Assembly (NCBI RefSeq): GCF_003024715.1
Contig: NZ_PYLO01000004.1
Location: 186,001-250,000, forward strand
Length of the DNA stretch: 64,000 nucleotides
Reading direction: 5' to 3'
From: Clostridium fessum
GTDB taxonomy: Bacteria; Bacillota; Clostridia; Lachnospirales; Lachnospiraceae
Position 1 is the first letter of the stretch, and each line of letters starts with the position of its first letter. The position numbers and the translations under genes are program-made. Of this stretch, positions 54,757 to 63,653 are shown piece by piece. Under the pieces are notes generated by a model. That model was not told the origin of the DNA, searched no databases, and saw only the letters and a list, made by a program, of their open reading frames with translations.

Positions 54757-56085
54757 TTGAGTTCTGGTGATGGGATACAGCTATTGATTTTGATACTTCT
54801 GCTTTTGATGTCGGCTTTCTTTTCTTCGACGGAGACGGCGCTGACGACGGTCAACAAGATCCGGGTGCGGACGCTGGCGGAGAATGGCGATAAGCAGGCA
54901 GAGTATGTATTGAAGATCATAGAGGATCCGAGCAAAATGCTGAGTGCGATTCTGATCGGCAACAATGTGGTAAACCTGTATGCGTCTTCTCTTGCGACGG
55001 TTCTTGCCACCCACATCTGGGGTAACAAGATCGTAGGGATTGCGACGGGCATTCTGACGCTTTTAATCCTGATTTTCGGCGAGATCACGCCGAAGACGGT
55101 TGCGACTATACAGGCTGAGCGGATTGCATTTCGGTTCGCTAAAATCATTTATTATATCATGACGGTGCTGACACCGGTCATTTTTGTGGTCAACCAGCTC
55201 TCGTTTTTAGTGTTGAAGCTGCTTCGCGTGGATGTGAAGGCAAAGGGCGAGTCCATCACGGAGGATGAGCTGCGGACGATCGTGGAGGTCAGCCACGAAG
55301 AGGGCGTCATCGAGTCCGAAGAGAAGAAGATGATCAACAATGTGTTTGATTTTGGGGACGCCGTGGCGCGCGATGTCATGCTTCCGAAGGTCAACATGAC
55401 GTTTGTGGACGTGGATGCGACGTATGACGAGCTGATGGAGGTATTCCGCAGTGAGAAATACACGCGTTACCCGGTCTATGAGGAGACGACGGACAATGTC
55501 ATCGGTGTTCTGAACATCAAGGATATTTTCTTAAAAGGCGGGGAAGAGGGCTTTTCTGTCCGGAAATATCTGCGGAAACCTCTCTATACATATGAGTTTA
55601 AGAAGGTTGCTGAGCTGATGCGCGAGATGCGGAAAGCAGCGATCAGCATCGTGATCGTGCTCGACGAGTACGGTTCGACGGTCGGTCTTATCACGCTGGA
55701 AGATATGCTGGAGGAGATTGTCGGAGATATCCGGGACGAGTACGATGGAGACGAGGAAAAGTCCATACAGCGCATCGCCCCGCGGGAATACATGGTAGAC
55801 GGTTCGGTCAAACTTGACGATCTGGATGAACGCCTGAATCTGGAACTCCAGTCAGACGAATATGATTCCATTGGCGGACTGGTGATCGGACTTTTGAACC
55901 ATCTTCCACAGGAAAAAGAAGAGGTTGTGGTGGAAAACGTCCGCCTCGTCGTCGAATGTGTGGATAAGAACCGGATCGATAAGATTCATCTGTACCTGTT
56001 AAGCCCGTCGGAGGCGGCGTTAGCTAAACATACCGCCGATGGTGCCGCTTCCGGCGCAGAGGGCGAAGGAAAGCAGCAGGGATGA
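54757..56085 (+). CDS. CNNM/CorC (HlyC/CorC) family transporter-type protein
   Basis: About 442 residues. A DUF21/CNNM membrane domain with four segments (1-190; FSSTETALTTVNKIRVRTLAE), a CBS pair (about 205-325; MLPKVNMTFVDVDATYDEL, DEYGSTVGLITLEDMLEEIV) and a C-terminal CorC_HlyC domain (about 345-425). The family takes part in magnesium or other cation transport or its control. TTG at 54757 is chosen, with AGGAG (54743-54747) at proper spacing. The 3' end overlaps the converging small membrane protein gene by 66 bases. Confidence 0.9.
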   Translation: MSSGDGIQLLILILLLLMSAFFSSTETALTTVNKIRVRTLAENGDKQAEYVLKIIEDPSKMLSAILIGNNVVNLYASSLATVLATHIWGNKIVGIATGILTLLILIFGEITPKTVATIQAERIAFRFAKIIYYIMTVLTPVIFVVNQLSFLVLKLLRVDVKAKGESITEDELRTIVEVSHEEGVIESEEKKMINNVFDFGDAVARDVMLPKVNMTFVDVDATYDELMEVFRSEKYTRYPVYEETTDNVIGVLNIKDIFLKGGEEGFSVRKYLRKPLYTYEFKKVAELMREMRKAAISIVIVLDEYGSTVGLITLEDMLEEIVGDIRDEYDGDEEKSIQRIAPREYMVDGSVKLDDLDERLNLELQSDEYDSIGGLVIGLLNHLPQEKEEVVVENVRLVVECVDKNRIDKIHLYLLSPSEAALAKHTADGAASGAEGEGKQQG

Positions 56086-56379
56086 GGCAGTCTCCTTGAG
56101 GGACTGTCGGATCGCAAAAGACAGGGCTAGAAAAATAAGAAAATAAAGGGCGCCGGCACAGAATCCCCAGAGGAACCGGCGCCTTTTTGCTTTCTTTCCG
56201 GCGACGAGTCCTGCCAGAAAGCAGGCGAGAATGTAGATGCCGCGCACTCCTAGCGTGATTTCCTTTTCACCCCACTGAAACCGGTACATCCCAAACGCGA
56301 GCAGAAGCAGAAAGACAGCGGTTGCCGCGTAGGAGAAGAGGGAAGAACGGAGCAGAATCTGGATAGCTGATTTTTCCAT
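56020..56379 (-). CDS. TIGR04086-type small membrane protein
   Basis: 119 residues with four predicted membrane segments (SYAATAVFLLLLAFGMY; GIYILACFLAGLVAGKKAKR; FLWGFCAGALYFLIFLALSF; LLLSFALCAGSGTIGGM). Length and the AGKKAKRRRFLWGF pattern fit the TIGR04086 family, which in Clostridia is often found next to the SCIFF gene, as here. Function unknown. The end overlaps the corC-type gene in antisense. Confidence 0.75.
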   Translation of the reverse strand: MEKSAIQILLRSSLFSYAATAVFLLLLAFGMYRFQWGEKEITLGVRGIYILACFLAGLVAGKKAKRRRFLWGFCAGALYFLIFLALSFAIRQSLKETASSLLLSFALCAGSGTIGGMFS

Positions 56380-56468
56380 GATAAAATACCTGTGTGCATT
56401 CTTTTTCTATTCGTATGAACAAAGAAGGACAAATATGCCTGCAGAATGAAACATTGTTACAAACAAGC

Positions 56469-56601
56469 GTTACTGTTCACGCATACGTGCCCAGTAACGG
56501 AATTTGCCGTGGCTTCGCATCTCAATACGGCAAATTCCTGCTGCCACCACGTTTTCTTACGGCACTTTCGGTTCCAAAAGTGCCTACCCGTGAACAGTTC
56601 C
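56469..56601. repeat. MITE-like dispersed repeat, full copy 2
   Basis: About 133 bp, inverted relative to copy 1 at 23955, about 90% the same by eye. Left end GTTACTGTTCAC is intact; right end is damaged (GTGAACAGT, then TCC instead of AAC). The rest of the gap 56380-56715 holds only the scfA promoter. Confidence 0.85.
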
Positions 56602-56643
56602 AAAAAAGCCGGAATCTGTGAGAAACACGGTAAATTGAAATGC

Positions 56644-56672
56644 TTGCACAAGCGGGCAACATATGATATAAT
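56644..56672 (+). promoter_or_regulatory. Promoter of the SCIFF peptide gene
   Basis: TTGCAC (56644-56649), 17 bp, TATAAT (56667-56672). The start falls about 37 bases before the ATG. Confidence 0.75.
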
Positions 56673-56715
56673 CTGTAGGACTTTATATACTAAAAAAATG
56701 AAGGAGGACATAGAG

Positions 56716-56862
56716 ATGAAACACGTAAAGACACTGAGCGCAAGCACACTGAAGAACAGCATGAAGAAAGGCGGCTGCGGCGAGTGCCAGACATCCTGCC
56801 AGTCTGCATGTAAGACATCCTGTACTGTAGGTAACCAGAGCTGCGAGAACCAGAACCGCTAA
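56716..56862 (+). CDS. scfA: SCIFF ranthipeptide precursor
   Basis: 48 residues: leader MKHVKTLSASTLKNSMKKGG followed by a core with six Cys in a near-regular spacing (CGECQTSCQSACKTSCTVGN, then QSCENQNR). This is the six-Cys-in-forty-five family, modified by a radical SAM enzyme to carry thioether bonds; its role in Clostridia is thought to be signalling or metabolic, not antibiotic, but is not settled. A ribosome-binding site AAGGAGG lies 7 bases before the ATG. Confidence 0.95.
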   Translation: MKHVKTLSASTLKNSMKKGGCGECQTSCQSACKTSCTVGNQSCENQNR

Positions 56863-56958
56863 TTGGCAGTACAAAACAAATGAGGCGTTTTCTGATAAAT
56901 CAGAGCTTTTCATGAGTGGGAGAGCTGGAGTCTGAGAAAACGCAGAGTTGACACAGGG

Positions 56959-57019
56959 AGGCAGACAAGACGGAGCGCGGTCCGAGGAGAGGACTGCATA
57001 TGTTCCGGGTTGTCTGCCT
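56959..57019 (+). promoter_or_regulatory. Structured spacer between scfA and scfB
   Basis: Perfect 10-bp inverted repeat AGGCAGACAA (56959-56968) / TTGTCTGCCT (57010-57019), with an inner GTCC / GGAC stem; a smaller TCTGA / TCAGA hairpin lies at about 56893-56906. These may adjust the ratio of peptide to enzyme mRNA. Confidence 0.5.
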
Positions 57020-57047
57020 GCCTATGTCTTATAGAAGGAGAAAGACA

Positions 57048-58451
57048 GTGATTCATCAGTATATAAATAATGGATATTATATCGTACTGGATGTCAACAG
57101 TGGCTCCGTCCATTCGGTCGATCCGCTTCTGTACGATGTGATTTCCTTTTTATCGGAGCGGATTCCGGATAGCGAGAAGCCGTTTCAGATTGCCCAGTCT
57201 CTGAAAGACGAGACGGCGGCAGCATTAAAAGAGAAATACAGCCAGGAAGAGATCAGAGAGGCGTTTGAGGACATTCAGGAGCTCATCGATCAGGAAGAAC
57301 TCTTTACCGCTGACATTTACAAAAACTTCGTTATGGATTTCAAGAAGCGCCAGACGGTTGTCAAGGCACTCTGCCTGCATATCGCGCATGACTGCAACCT
57401 TGCCTGTCAGTACTGCTTTGCAGAAGAGGGCGAGTATCATGGACGCAGAGCGCTGATGACATTTGAGGTCGGCAAGAAAGCGCTGGATTTCCTGATTGCC
57501 AATTCTGGAAACCGCCGGAACCTGGAAGTCGATTTCTTCGGCGGCGAGCCGCTGATGAACTGGCAGGTGGTTAAACAGTTAGTCGAGTACGGACGTTCCC
57601 AGGAAGAGGCGCACAACAAGAAATTCCGTTTCACACTGACCACCAACGGCGTTCTGTTAAACGATGAAATTATGGAATTCTGCAACCGCGAGATGTCAAA
57701 CGTCGTGCTCAGTCTGGATGGACGAAAAGAGGTCAACGACAAGATGCGCCCATTCCGCAACGGAACCGGAAGCTACGACCTGATCGTGCCGAAGTTCCAG
57801 AAATTTGCAGAGAAGCGCGGAGACCGCGATTATTTCGTGCGTGGTACCTTCACACACAACAACCTGGATTTTGGCAAAGATGTTCTGCATTTTGCCGATC
57901 TTGGATTCAAGAAAATGTCGGTTGAGCCGGTCGTAGCACCGGATGAAGAGCCTTACGCGATCAAAGAGGCGGATCTTCCGCAGATTCTCGAGGAATATGA
58001 CCGTCTGGCAGCAGAGTATGTCAAGAGACACAAAGAGGGACGCGGCTTCACGTTCTTCCACTTTATGCTCGATCTGACACAGGGACCGTGCGTGGCAAAA
58101 CGTCTGTCCGGATGCGGTTCAGGAACTGAGTATCTGGCAGTTACCCCGTGGGGCGACCTCTATCCGTGCCATCAGTTTGTAGGAAACGAAGATTTCCTGC
58201 TCGGCAACGTGGATACGGGCGTGACCAACACGGCAGTCCGCGACGAGTTCAAGCTCTGCAATGTCTATGCGAAAGACAAATGTCGGGATTGCTTTGCCAG
58301 ATTTTACTGCAGTGGCGGCTGTGCGGCCAATTCCTACAACTTCCACGGTTCCATCACGGATGCGTATGATATCGGGTGCGAGATGCAGAAAAAACGTATC
58401 GAGTGCGCGATCATGATAAAAGCTGCTCTTGCAGACGGCTCTGACGAGTAG
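57048..58451 (+). CDS. scfB: SCIFF maturase, radical SAM/SPASM protein
   Basis: About 467 residues. A peptide-recognition N-terminus (1-95), the radical SAM centre with CNLACQYC (three Cys for the 4Fe-4S cluster), FFGGEPLMNW, and a C-terminal SPASM domain (CGSGTEYLAVTPWGDLYPC ... CRDCFARFYCSGGC) for two more clusters. It forms Cys-thioether crosslinks in the SCIFF peptide. GTG 57048 is chosen because AAGGAG lies 7 bases upstream; the ATG at 57000 lies inside the stem-loop. The end of the frame overlaps nothing; secDF begins 19 bases later. Confidence 0.94.
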   Translation: MIHQYINNGYYIVLDVNSGSVHSVDPLLYDVISFLSERIPDSEKPFQIAQSLKDETAAALKEKYSQEEIREAFEDIQELIDQEELFTADIYKNFVMDFKKRQTVVKALCLHIAHDCNLACQYCFAEEGEYHGRRALMTFEVGKKALDFLIANSGNRRNLEVDFFGGEPLMNWQVVKQLVEYGRSQEEAHNKKFRFTLTTNGVLLNDEIMEFCNREMSNVVLSLDGRKEVNDKMRPFRNGTGSYDLIVPKFQKFAEKRGDRDYFVRGTFTHNNLDFGKDVLHFADLGFKKMSVEPVVAPDEEPYAIKEADLPQILEEYDRLAAEYVKRHKEGRGFTFFHFMLDLTQGPCVAKRLSGCGSGTEYLAVTPWGDLYPCHQFVGNEDFLLGNVDTGVTNTAVRDEFKLCNVYAKDKCRDCFARFYCSGGCAANSYNFHGSITDAYDIGCEMQKKRIECAIMIKAALADGSDE

Positions 58452-58470
58452 AGAACAAGGAGAGAGAGGA

Positions 58471-60633
58471 ATGAAGAACAAAAAAGGAAAAAGCTTCCTG
58501 GGGATGCTGCTCCTTCTGATTGCCATCGGCGTATTCGGCTATTTCGGCTATTCGACGATGAATCAGATCAAGCTGGGTCTTGACCTGGCTGGCGGTGTCA
58601 GCATTACCTATCAGGCGAAAGAAGAAAATCCGTCTTCCGAGGATATGGCGGATACGATCTACAAGCTCCAGCAGCGTGTACAGAATTACAGTACCGAGGC
58701 GGAGGTTTACCAGGAGGGTAATAACCGTATCAACGTAGATATTCCGGGTGTATCGGATGCCAACGCGATTCTGGAAGAGTTAGGAAAACCGGGTTCCCTG
58801 ATTTTCGTGGACTCTGAAGGAAATCAGATCCTTGATGGTAAACAGGTTGCCAGCGCGAAAGCCGGCATGACCGAGGATAAGGCGACCGGTTCCAAGGCGT
58901 ATGTCGTTTCTCTGACCTTTACCGAGGAAGGTAAACAGGCATTTGCTGAGGCGACCACGAATGGCGTCGGAAAACCAATTTATATCATTTATGATAACCA
59001 GATTATTTCTGCTCCGACCGTCCGTGAGGCGATCACAGGCGGACAGTGCCAGATCGACGGCATGGCGGATTATGAAGAGGCAAATAATCTTGCGTCCACG
59101 ATCCGTATCGGTTCCCTGTCCCTGGAGCTGGAAGAGCTGCGTTCCAACGTAGTTGGCGCGAAGCTGGGCCAGGAGGCGATCTCCACCAGCTTAAAGGCAG
59201 GTCTGATCGGATTTGCCATTGTCATTGTATTTATGATTGCCGTATATCTGCTTCCGGGTCTGGCTGCATCTCTGGCTCTGTGCCTGTATGTCGGTCTGAT
59301 CCTGATCCTGTTAGTTGCATTTGAGGTGACTCTGACGCTTCCGGGCGTGGCTGGTATCATCCTGTCGATTGGTATGGCGGTGGATGCGAACGTTATCATT
59401 TTCACCCGTATCAAAGAGGAGATCGGTCTGGGAACATCCGTCAAGAATGCGATCAAGGCAGGTTTCGCCAAGGCACTTTCCGCGATCATCGACGGAAACG
59501 TAACCACCCTGATTGCGGCAGCGGTTCTGTTCTGGAGAGGTTCCGGTACCGTCAAGGGCTTTGCGGCGACGCTGGCAATCGGTATCGTGCTTTCTATGTT
59601 CACGGCGCTGTTTGTAACCAAATTTGCCCTGAACTGCTTCTATGAGATGGGCTTTGAGGATGCGAAATTCTACGGATGCCGCAAGGATATGAAGACGCGT
59701 CCGTTCCTGAAATTCCGCAAGCTTTACTTTGCTCTGTCGCTCGTGATCATTCTGGCAGGCGTCGGTAGCATGGTTCACAATCAGTCTTCGATGGGTGTGC
59801 CGCTCAACTACAGCATGGAGTTCAGAGGCGGTACTTCTACAAACGTTACCTTTAACGAGGATATGTCTCTGGAAGATATTTCCTCCCAGGTGGTTCCGGT
59901 GGTAGAAAAGATTACCGGCGAAGCTGGCACACAGACCCAGAAGGTAGCCGGAAGCAACGAGGTTATCATCAAGACACGTACCCTGAACATGGACGAGCGC
60001 GAAGAGTTAAACCAGGCGCTGGCGGATCAGTTTGGTGTGGATAAAGAGAAGATCACAGCCGATAGTATCTCCGGTGCAGTCAGCCAGGAGATGAAGCGCG
60101 ATGCGATTGTGGCGGTTACGATTGCGACGATCTGCATGTTGATCTACATCTGGTTCCGTTTCAGCAATATCACGTTCGCGGCGGGCGCGGTTCTTGCCCT
60201 GATGCACGATGTACTGGTTGTCCTGACCTGCTATGCGATGCTGCGCTGGTCGGTTGGTTCGACGTTCATCGCCTGCATGCTGACGATTGTCGGTTACTCA
60301 ATCAACGCGACGATCGTTATCTTCGACCGTATCCGTGAGAATATGAAGCTTCTGGGCAATAAAGAGTCCGCTGAGACGATCGTCAACACCAGTATCAGCC
60401 AGACCCTGACGCGAAGCATCAACACGACGCTGACGACCTTCGTCATGGTCCTGATTCTTTACATCCTGGGTGTATCTTCCATCCGTGAGTTTGCTCTTCC
60501 GCTGATGGTAGGTCTGATCTGCGGTACGTATTCGTCCGTATGCCTGTCCGGCTCTGTCTGGTATGTGCTGAATAAAAAGCGCATGGAGAAGAATGCCAAA
60601 CCGGTTGGTAAGAAGGCAAAGGCAGAGAAGTAA
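58471..60633 (+). CDS. secDF: Fused protein translocase subunit SecDF
   Basis: About 720 residues. The SecD half (1-395) and SecF half (410-720) are in one chain, with twelve membrane segments and the two outer P1/P4-type domains. Key segments are LGLDLAGGVSITYQ, GMAVDANVIIFTRIKEE (SecD), and SMEFRGGTSTNVTF and GYSINATIVIFDRIRENM (SecF), with the proton-path Asp residues present. It uses the proton or sodium gradient to help export after SecA. ATG 58471 with GGAGAGAGAGG upstream. Followed by tgt after 17 bases. Confidence 0.95.
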   Translation: MKNKKGKSFLGMLLLLIAIGVFGYFGYSTMNQIKLGLDLAGGVSITYQAKEENPSSEDMADTIYKLQQRVQNYSTEAEVYQEGNNRINVDIPGVSDANAILEELGKPGSLIFVDSEGNQILDGKQVASAKAGMTEDKATGSKAYVVSLTFTEEGKQAFAEATTNGVGKPIYIIYDNQIISAPTVREAITGGQCQIDGMADYEEANNLASTIRIGSLSLELEELRSNVVGAKLGQEAISTSLKAGLIGFAIVIVFMIAVYLLPGLAASLALCLYVGLILILLVAFEVTLTLPGVAGIILSIGMAVDANVIIFTRIKEEIGLGTSVKNAIKAGFAKALSAIIDGNVTTLIAAAVLFWRGSGTVKGFAATLAIGIVLSMFTALFVTKFALNCFYEMGFEDAKFYGCRKDMKTRPFLKFRKLYFALSLVIILAGVGSMVHNQSSMGVPLNYSMEFRGGTSTNVTFNEDMSLEDISSQVVPVVEKITGEAGTQTQKVAGSNEVIIKTRTLNMDEREELNQALADQFGVDKEKITADSISGAVSQEMKRDAIVAVTIATICMLIYIWFRFSNITFAAGAVLALMHDVLVVLTCYAMLRWSVGSTFIACMLTIVGYSINATIVIFDRIRENMKLLGNKESAETIVNTSISQTLTRSINTTLTTFVMVLILYILGVSSIREFALPLMVGLICGTYSSVCLSGSVWYVLNKKRMEKNAKPVGKKAKAEK

Positions 60634-60650
60634 AAAGTATAGGAAAAAAG

Positions 60651-61787
60651 ATGGAATACAAGATTTTATACAAAGATGGCCGCGCAAAACGCGCGGAAAT
60701 GAAAACGGTCCACGGAACCATCCAGACGCCTGTTTTCATGAATGTCGGCACGGTGGCGGCGATCAAGGGCGCGGTTTCGACCGATGATCTCCGCACGATC
60801 GGCACGCAGGTGGAACTTTCCAATACCTACCACCTCCATGTCCGTACCGGCGACAAGCTGATCCGACAGTTTGGCGGTCTGCACAAATTTATGAACTGGG
60901 ATCGCCCGATCCTCACGGATTCCGGCGGATTTCAGGTGTTTTCCCTGGCGGGACTGCGGAAGATTAAAGAAGAGGGCGTTTATTTTAACTCCCACATCGA
61001 TGGTCACAAGATTTTCATGGGACCGGAGGAAAGTATGCAGATTCAGTCCAACTTAGGTTCGACGATCGCGATGGCATTTGATGAGTGCCCGCCGAGTCTT
61101 GCCGATCGGGACTATGTACAGAAATCAGTGGAGCGCACGACGCGCTGGCTGGCGCGCTGCAAGGATGAGATGGCACGCCTCAATGCACTGCCGGATACGG
61201 TCAACCGGGAACAGCTCCTGTTTGGTATCAATCAGGGTGCGATTTACGAGGATATCCGTATCGAACACGCGAAGGAAATCAGCAAAATGAACCTCGATGG
61301 CTATGCGGTCGGAGGTCTGGCAGTTGGCGAGAGCCATGAGGAAATGTATCGGATTCTGGATGCAGTCGTTCCGCACCTGCCGGAGGACAAGCCGACTTAT
61401 CTTATGGGCGTTGGCACACCGGCAAACATCCTGGAAGCGGTAGACCGGGGCGTCGATTTCTTTGACTGTGTGTACCCGTCCCGGAATGGACGCCACAGCC
61501 ATGTATACACGAACCATGGCAAATTAAATCTCCTGAACAGCAAATATGAGCTGGATCCGCGCCCAATCGAGGAAGGCTGCGGCTGCCCGGCATGCCGTTC
61601 TTACTCCCGCGCATATATCCGCCACCTGTTTAAGGCGAAGGAAATGCTGGGGATGAGATTATGCGTCTTGCATAATTTGTATTTTTATAATAAAATGATG
61701 GAAGAGATTCGCGACGCGATCGAACATCACTGTTATGCTGAGTATAAAGCAAAGAAACTTGCAGGCATGATGGGTGAATCGAACTAA
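60651..61787 (+). CDS. tgt: Queuine tRNA-ribosyltransferase
   Basis: 378 residues. The catalytic Asp lies in LTDSGGFQVFSL, the second active-site Asp in FDCVYPSRNGRHS; MAFDECPP and the zinc site CGCPACRSYSRAYIRHL are also present. It exchanges guanine 34 for preQ1/queuine in tRNAs for Asp, Asn, His and Tyr. Same order (secDF-tgt-yajC) as in many Firmicutes, but reversed relative to the tgt-yajC-secD order of other bacteria. Confidence 0.96.
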   Translation: MEYKILYKDGRAKRAEMKTVHGTIQTPVFMNVGTVAAIKGAVSTDDLRTIGTQVELSNTYHLHVRTGDKLIRQFGGLHKFMNWDRPILTDSGGFQVFSLAGLRKIKEEGVYFNSHIDGHKIFMGPEESMQIQSNLGSTIAMAFDECPPSLADRDYVQKSVERTTRWLARCKDEMARLNALPDTVNREQLLFGINQGAIYEDIRIEHAKEISKMNLDGYAVGGLAVGESHEEMYRILDAVVPHLPEDKPTYLMGVGTPANILEAVDRGVDFFDCVYPSRNGRHSHVYTNHGKLNLLNSKYELDPRPIEEGCGCPACRSYSRAYIRHLFKAKEMLGMRLCVLHNLYFYNKMMEEIRDAIEHHCYAEYKAKKLAGMMGESN

Positions 61788-61804
61788 AGGAGGAAATATA
61801 CCAC

Positions 61805-62080
61805 ATGAGCAGCACAAGCGGAATGATCGTTTACCTTGTATTTATCATTGCCATCTTCTATTTTATGGCAATCCGTCCACAGTCCAAGGAAAAGAAAAAA
61901 CAGGCAGAACTGATGGCAACCGTAGCAGTAGGCGACAGCGTTCTGACATCCAGCGGCTTCTACGGCGTGATTATCGATATGACCGATGATACTGTAATCG
62001 TAGAGTTCGGAAGCAACAAGAACTGCCGCATCCCGATGCGTAAGGATGCAATCGTTCAGGTTGAGAAACCGGAAGTCTAA
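61805..62080 (+). CDS. yajC: Preprotein translocase subunit YajC
   Basis: 91 residues. One N-terminal membrane segment (about 5-22, MIVYLVFIIAIFYFMAIRPQ) followed by the typical RPQSKEKKKQAELMATVAVGDSV segment and a small cytosolic domain. It joins SecDF in the holo-translocon. AAGGAGG lies before the ATG; a terminator follows. Confidence 0.95.
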   Translation: MSSTSGMIVYLVFIIAIFYFMAIRPQSKEKKKQAELMATVAVGDSVLTSSGFYGVIIDMTDDTVIVEFGSNKNCRIPMRKDAIVQVEKPEV

Positions 62081-62100
62081 GAAGAACGGTAAGAAAGTGA

Positions 62101-62140
62101 GAGGATCGCAGCTCCCGATGGGGGCGGCGGTCCTTTTTTT
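62101..62140 (+). terminator. Terminator of the secDF-tgt-yajC operon
   Basis: Stem AGGATCGC.. / ..GCGGTCCT with T7 tail (about 62103-62140). Confidence 0.8.
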
Positions 62141-62278
62141 GTGTAACAGGAAATTCCTTGGAATTCCCTATTACACAAAAAGGCACTAACGTGCCAATGA
62201 TGCGCACTCGCGCGAAGCAGAAACATGTCGCAAGCGACCGCGCTCGGCGCGAGAATGTGCCAAGGCACATTCTTTTTT
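62140..62278. repeat. REP-like palindromic intergenic element
   Basis: Several stems in a row: TGTGTAA..GGAATTCC..TTACACA (62140-62176), GGCACTAACGTGCC, CGCGCTCGGCGCG, and AGAATGTGCC / GGCACATTCT (62252-62273) followed by T6. No coding potential. It looks like a dispersed palindromic unit; only one copy is present in this window. Confidence 0.55.
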
Positions 62279-62285
62279 ATTTTAC

Positions 62286-62300
62286 AGATAACCCCAGGTT
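62286..62300. promoter_or_regulatory. Dyad upstream of leuB
   Basis: ATAACC-CCA-GGTTAT, a perfect interrupted dyad about 60 bases upstream of the leuB promoter. The TN11A-like shape resembles LysR-type binding sites; no regulator gene is present in the window. Confidence 0.4.
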
Positions 62301-62356
62301 ATAGAATAAATTCCAAATTACTATATGGGGAATACCGGTTTTCCTTCGTCAGAAGA

Positions 62357-62385
62357 TTGCAAAATAGGACGGAATCCGATATGAT
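62357..62385 (+). promoter_or_regulatory. Promoter of leuB
   Basis: TTGCAA (62357-62362), 17 bp, TATGAT (62380-62385). Confidence 0.65.
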
Positions 62386-62422
62386 AAAAAGTAACCGTTT
62401 GAAACAAGGGAGGTATTTTATT

Positions 62423-63508
62423 ATGAATTGCAATATTACTGTGATTCCGGGCGACGGAATCGGACCGGAGATTGTGAGAGAGGCATGCGGCGTGCTGGAC
62501 AAGGTGGGCGCCGTCTACGGTCATACATTTAATTATACAAAAATCCTGATGGGCGGCTGTTCCATCGACGAGTACGGCGTACCGCTGACCGATGAGGCAC
62601 TGGAGACCGCGAAAAAGAGTGATTCCGTCCTGCTCGGTGCAGTCGGCGGCAACGTGGGAAATTCCCGCTGGTACGATGTGGCTCCGAACCTGCGTCCGGA
62701 GGCCGGTCTTCTTGCCATCCGTAAAGGTCTGGGACTGTTCGCGAATATCCGCCCGGCATACCTCTACAAAGAGCTGGCAGATGCCTGCCCGCTAAAGAAA
62801 GAGATCATCGGCGACGGCTTCGATATGGTTATCATGCGTGAGCTGACCGGCGGTCTGTACTTCGGCGACCGTTACACGAAGGAGATTGATGGCGTGACGA
62901 CCGCGGTAGATACCCTGACCTACAATGAAAATGAGATCCGCCGGATCGCAATCAAGGCATTCGATATCGCGATGAAGCGCCGCAAGAGCGTTATTAGCGT
63001 CGATAAGGCAAACGTACTGGATTCCTCCCGCCTGTGGAGAAAGGTAGTCGAGGAAGTTGCTAAAGATTATCCGGAAGTTACCCTGACCCATATGCTGGTT
63101 GATAACTGCGCGATGCAGCTTGTCATGAATCCGGGACAGTTCGACGTGATCCTGACTGAGAACATGTTTGGTGATATCCTTTCTGACGAGGCAAGCATGA
63201 TTACCGGCTCCATCGGTATGCTGTCTTCGGCCAGCTTAAACGAGGGCAAATTTGGTCTCTACGAGCCGAGCCACGGTTCCGCACCGGACATCGCAGGCAA
63301 GGACATCGCAAACCCGATCGCAACTATTCTTTCTGCAGCGATGATGCTCCGCTATTCCTTCGATCTGGATAAGGAAGCAAAAGCCATCGAGGATGCCGTA
63401 CAGCAGGTACTGACCGAGGGCTACCGTACCGTGGATATCATGGCGGATGGCTGCAAGCAGGTTGGAACGACAGAGATGGGTAAACTGATTTGCGAGAGAA
63501 TTAAATAG
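62423..63508 (+). CDS. leuB: 3-isopropylmalate dehydrogenase
   Basis: 361 residues. It oxidises and decarboxylates 3-isopropylmalate in leucine synthesis. [47 protein letters not shown] and the metal Asp segment [22 protein letters not shown], then [20 protein letters not shown], are all typical. ATG 62423 has AAGGGAGG upstream. LeuA, LeuC and LeuD are not in the window; ilvD follows with its own promoter. Confidence 0.96.
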   Translation: MNCNITVIPGDGIGPEIVREACGVLDKVGAVYGHTFNYTKILMGGCSIDEYGVPLTDEALETAKKSDSVLLGAVGGNVGNSRWYDVAPNLRPEAGLLAIRKGLGLFANIRPAYLYKELADACPLKKEIIGDGFDMVIMRELTGGLYFGDRYTKEIDGVTTAVDTLTYNENEIRRIAIKAFDIAMKRRKSVISVDKANVLDSSRLWRKVVEEVAKDYPEVTLTHMLVDNCAMQLVMNPGQFDVILTENMFGDILSDEASMITGSIGMLSSASLNEGKFGLYEPSHGSAPDIAGKDIANPIATILSAAMMLRYSFDLDKEAKAIEDAVQQVLTEGYRTVDIMADGCKQVGTTEMGKLICERIK

Positions 63509-63551
63509 AAGAATTATTGTATATGGCTGCGAAGCCACTGAACAGTTATGA

Positions 63552-63580
63552 TTGCAAAAATTCCATAAATGCGATAGAAT
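63552..63580 (+). promoter_or_regulatory. Promoter of ilvD
   Basis: TTGCAA (63552-63557), 17 bp, TAGAAT (63575-63580). A GC-rich hairpin CCGCCCCTG / CAGGGGCGG (about 63599-63620) follows in the leader. Confidence 0.6.
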
Positions 63581-63653
63581 CAAAGATAAACGTAAAAACC
63601 GCCCCTGCCACCAGGGGCGGAGGTCGTCGAAAGAGATAGAAGGAGACGAAAAG

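Noticed and set aside
61402-61614. Minus-strand frames across tgt and secDF
   Set aside because: They are shadows of highly conserved plus-strand genes with typical codon use.
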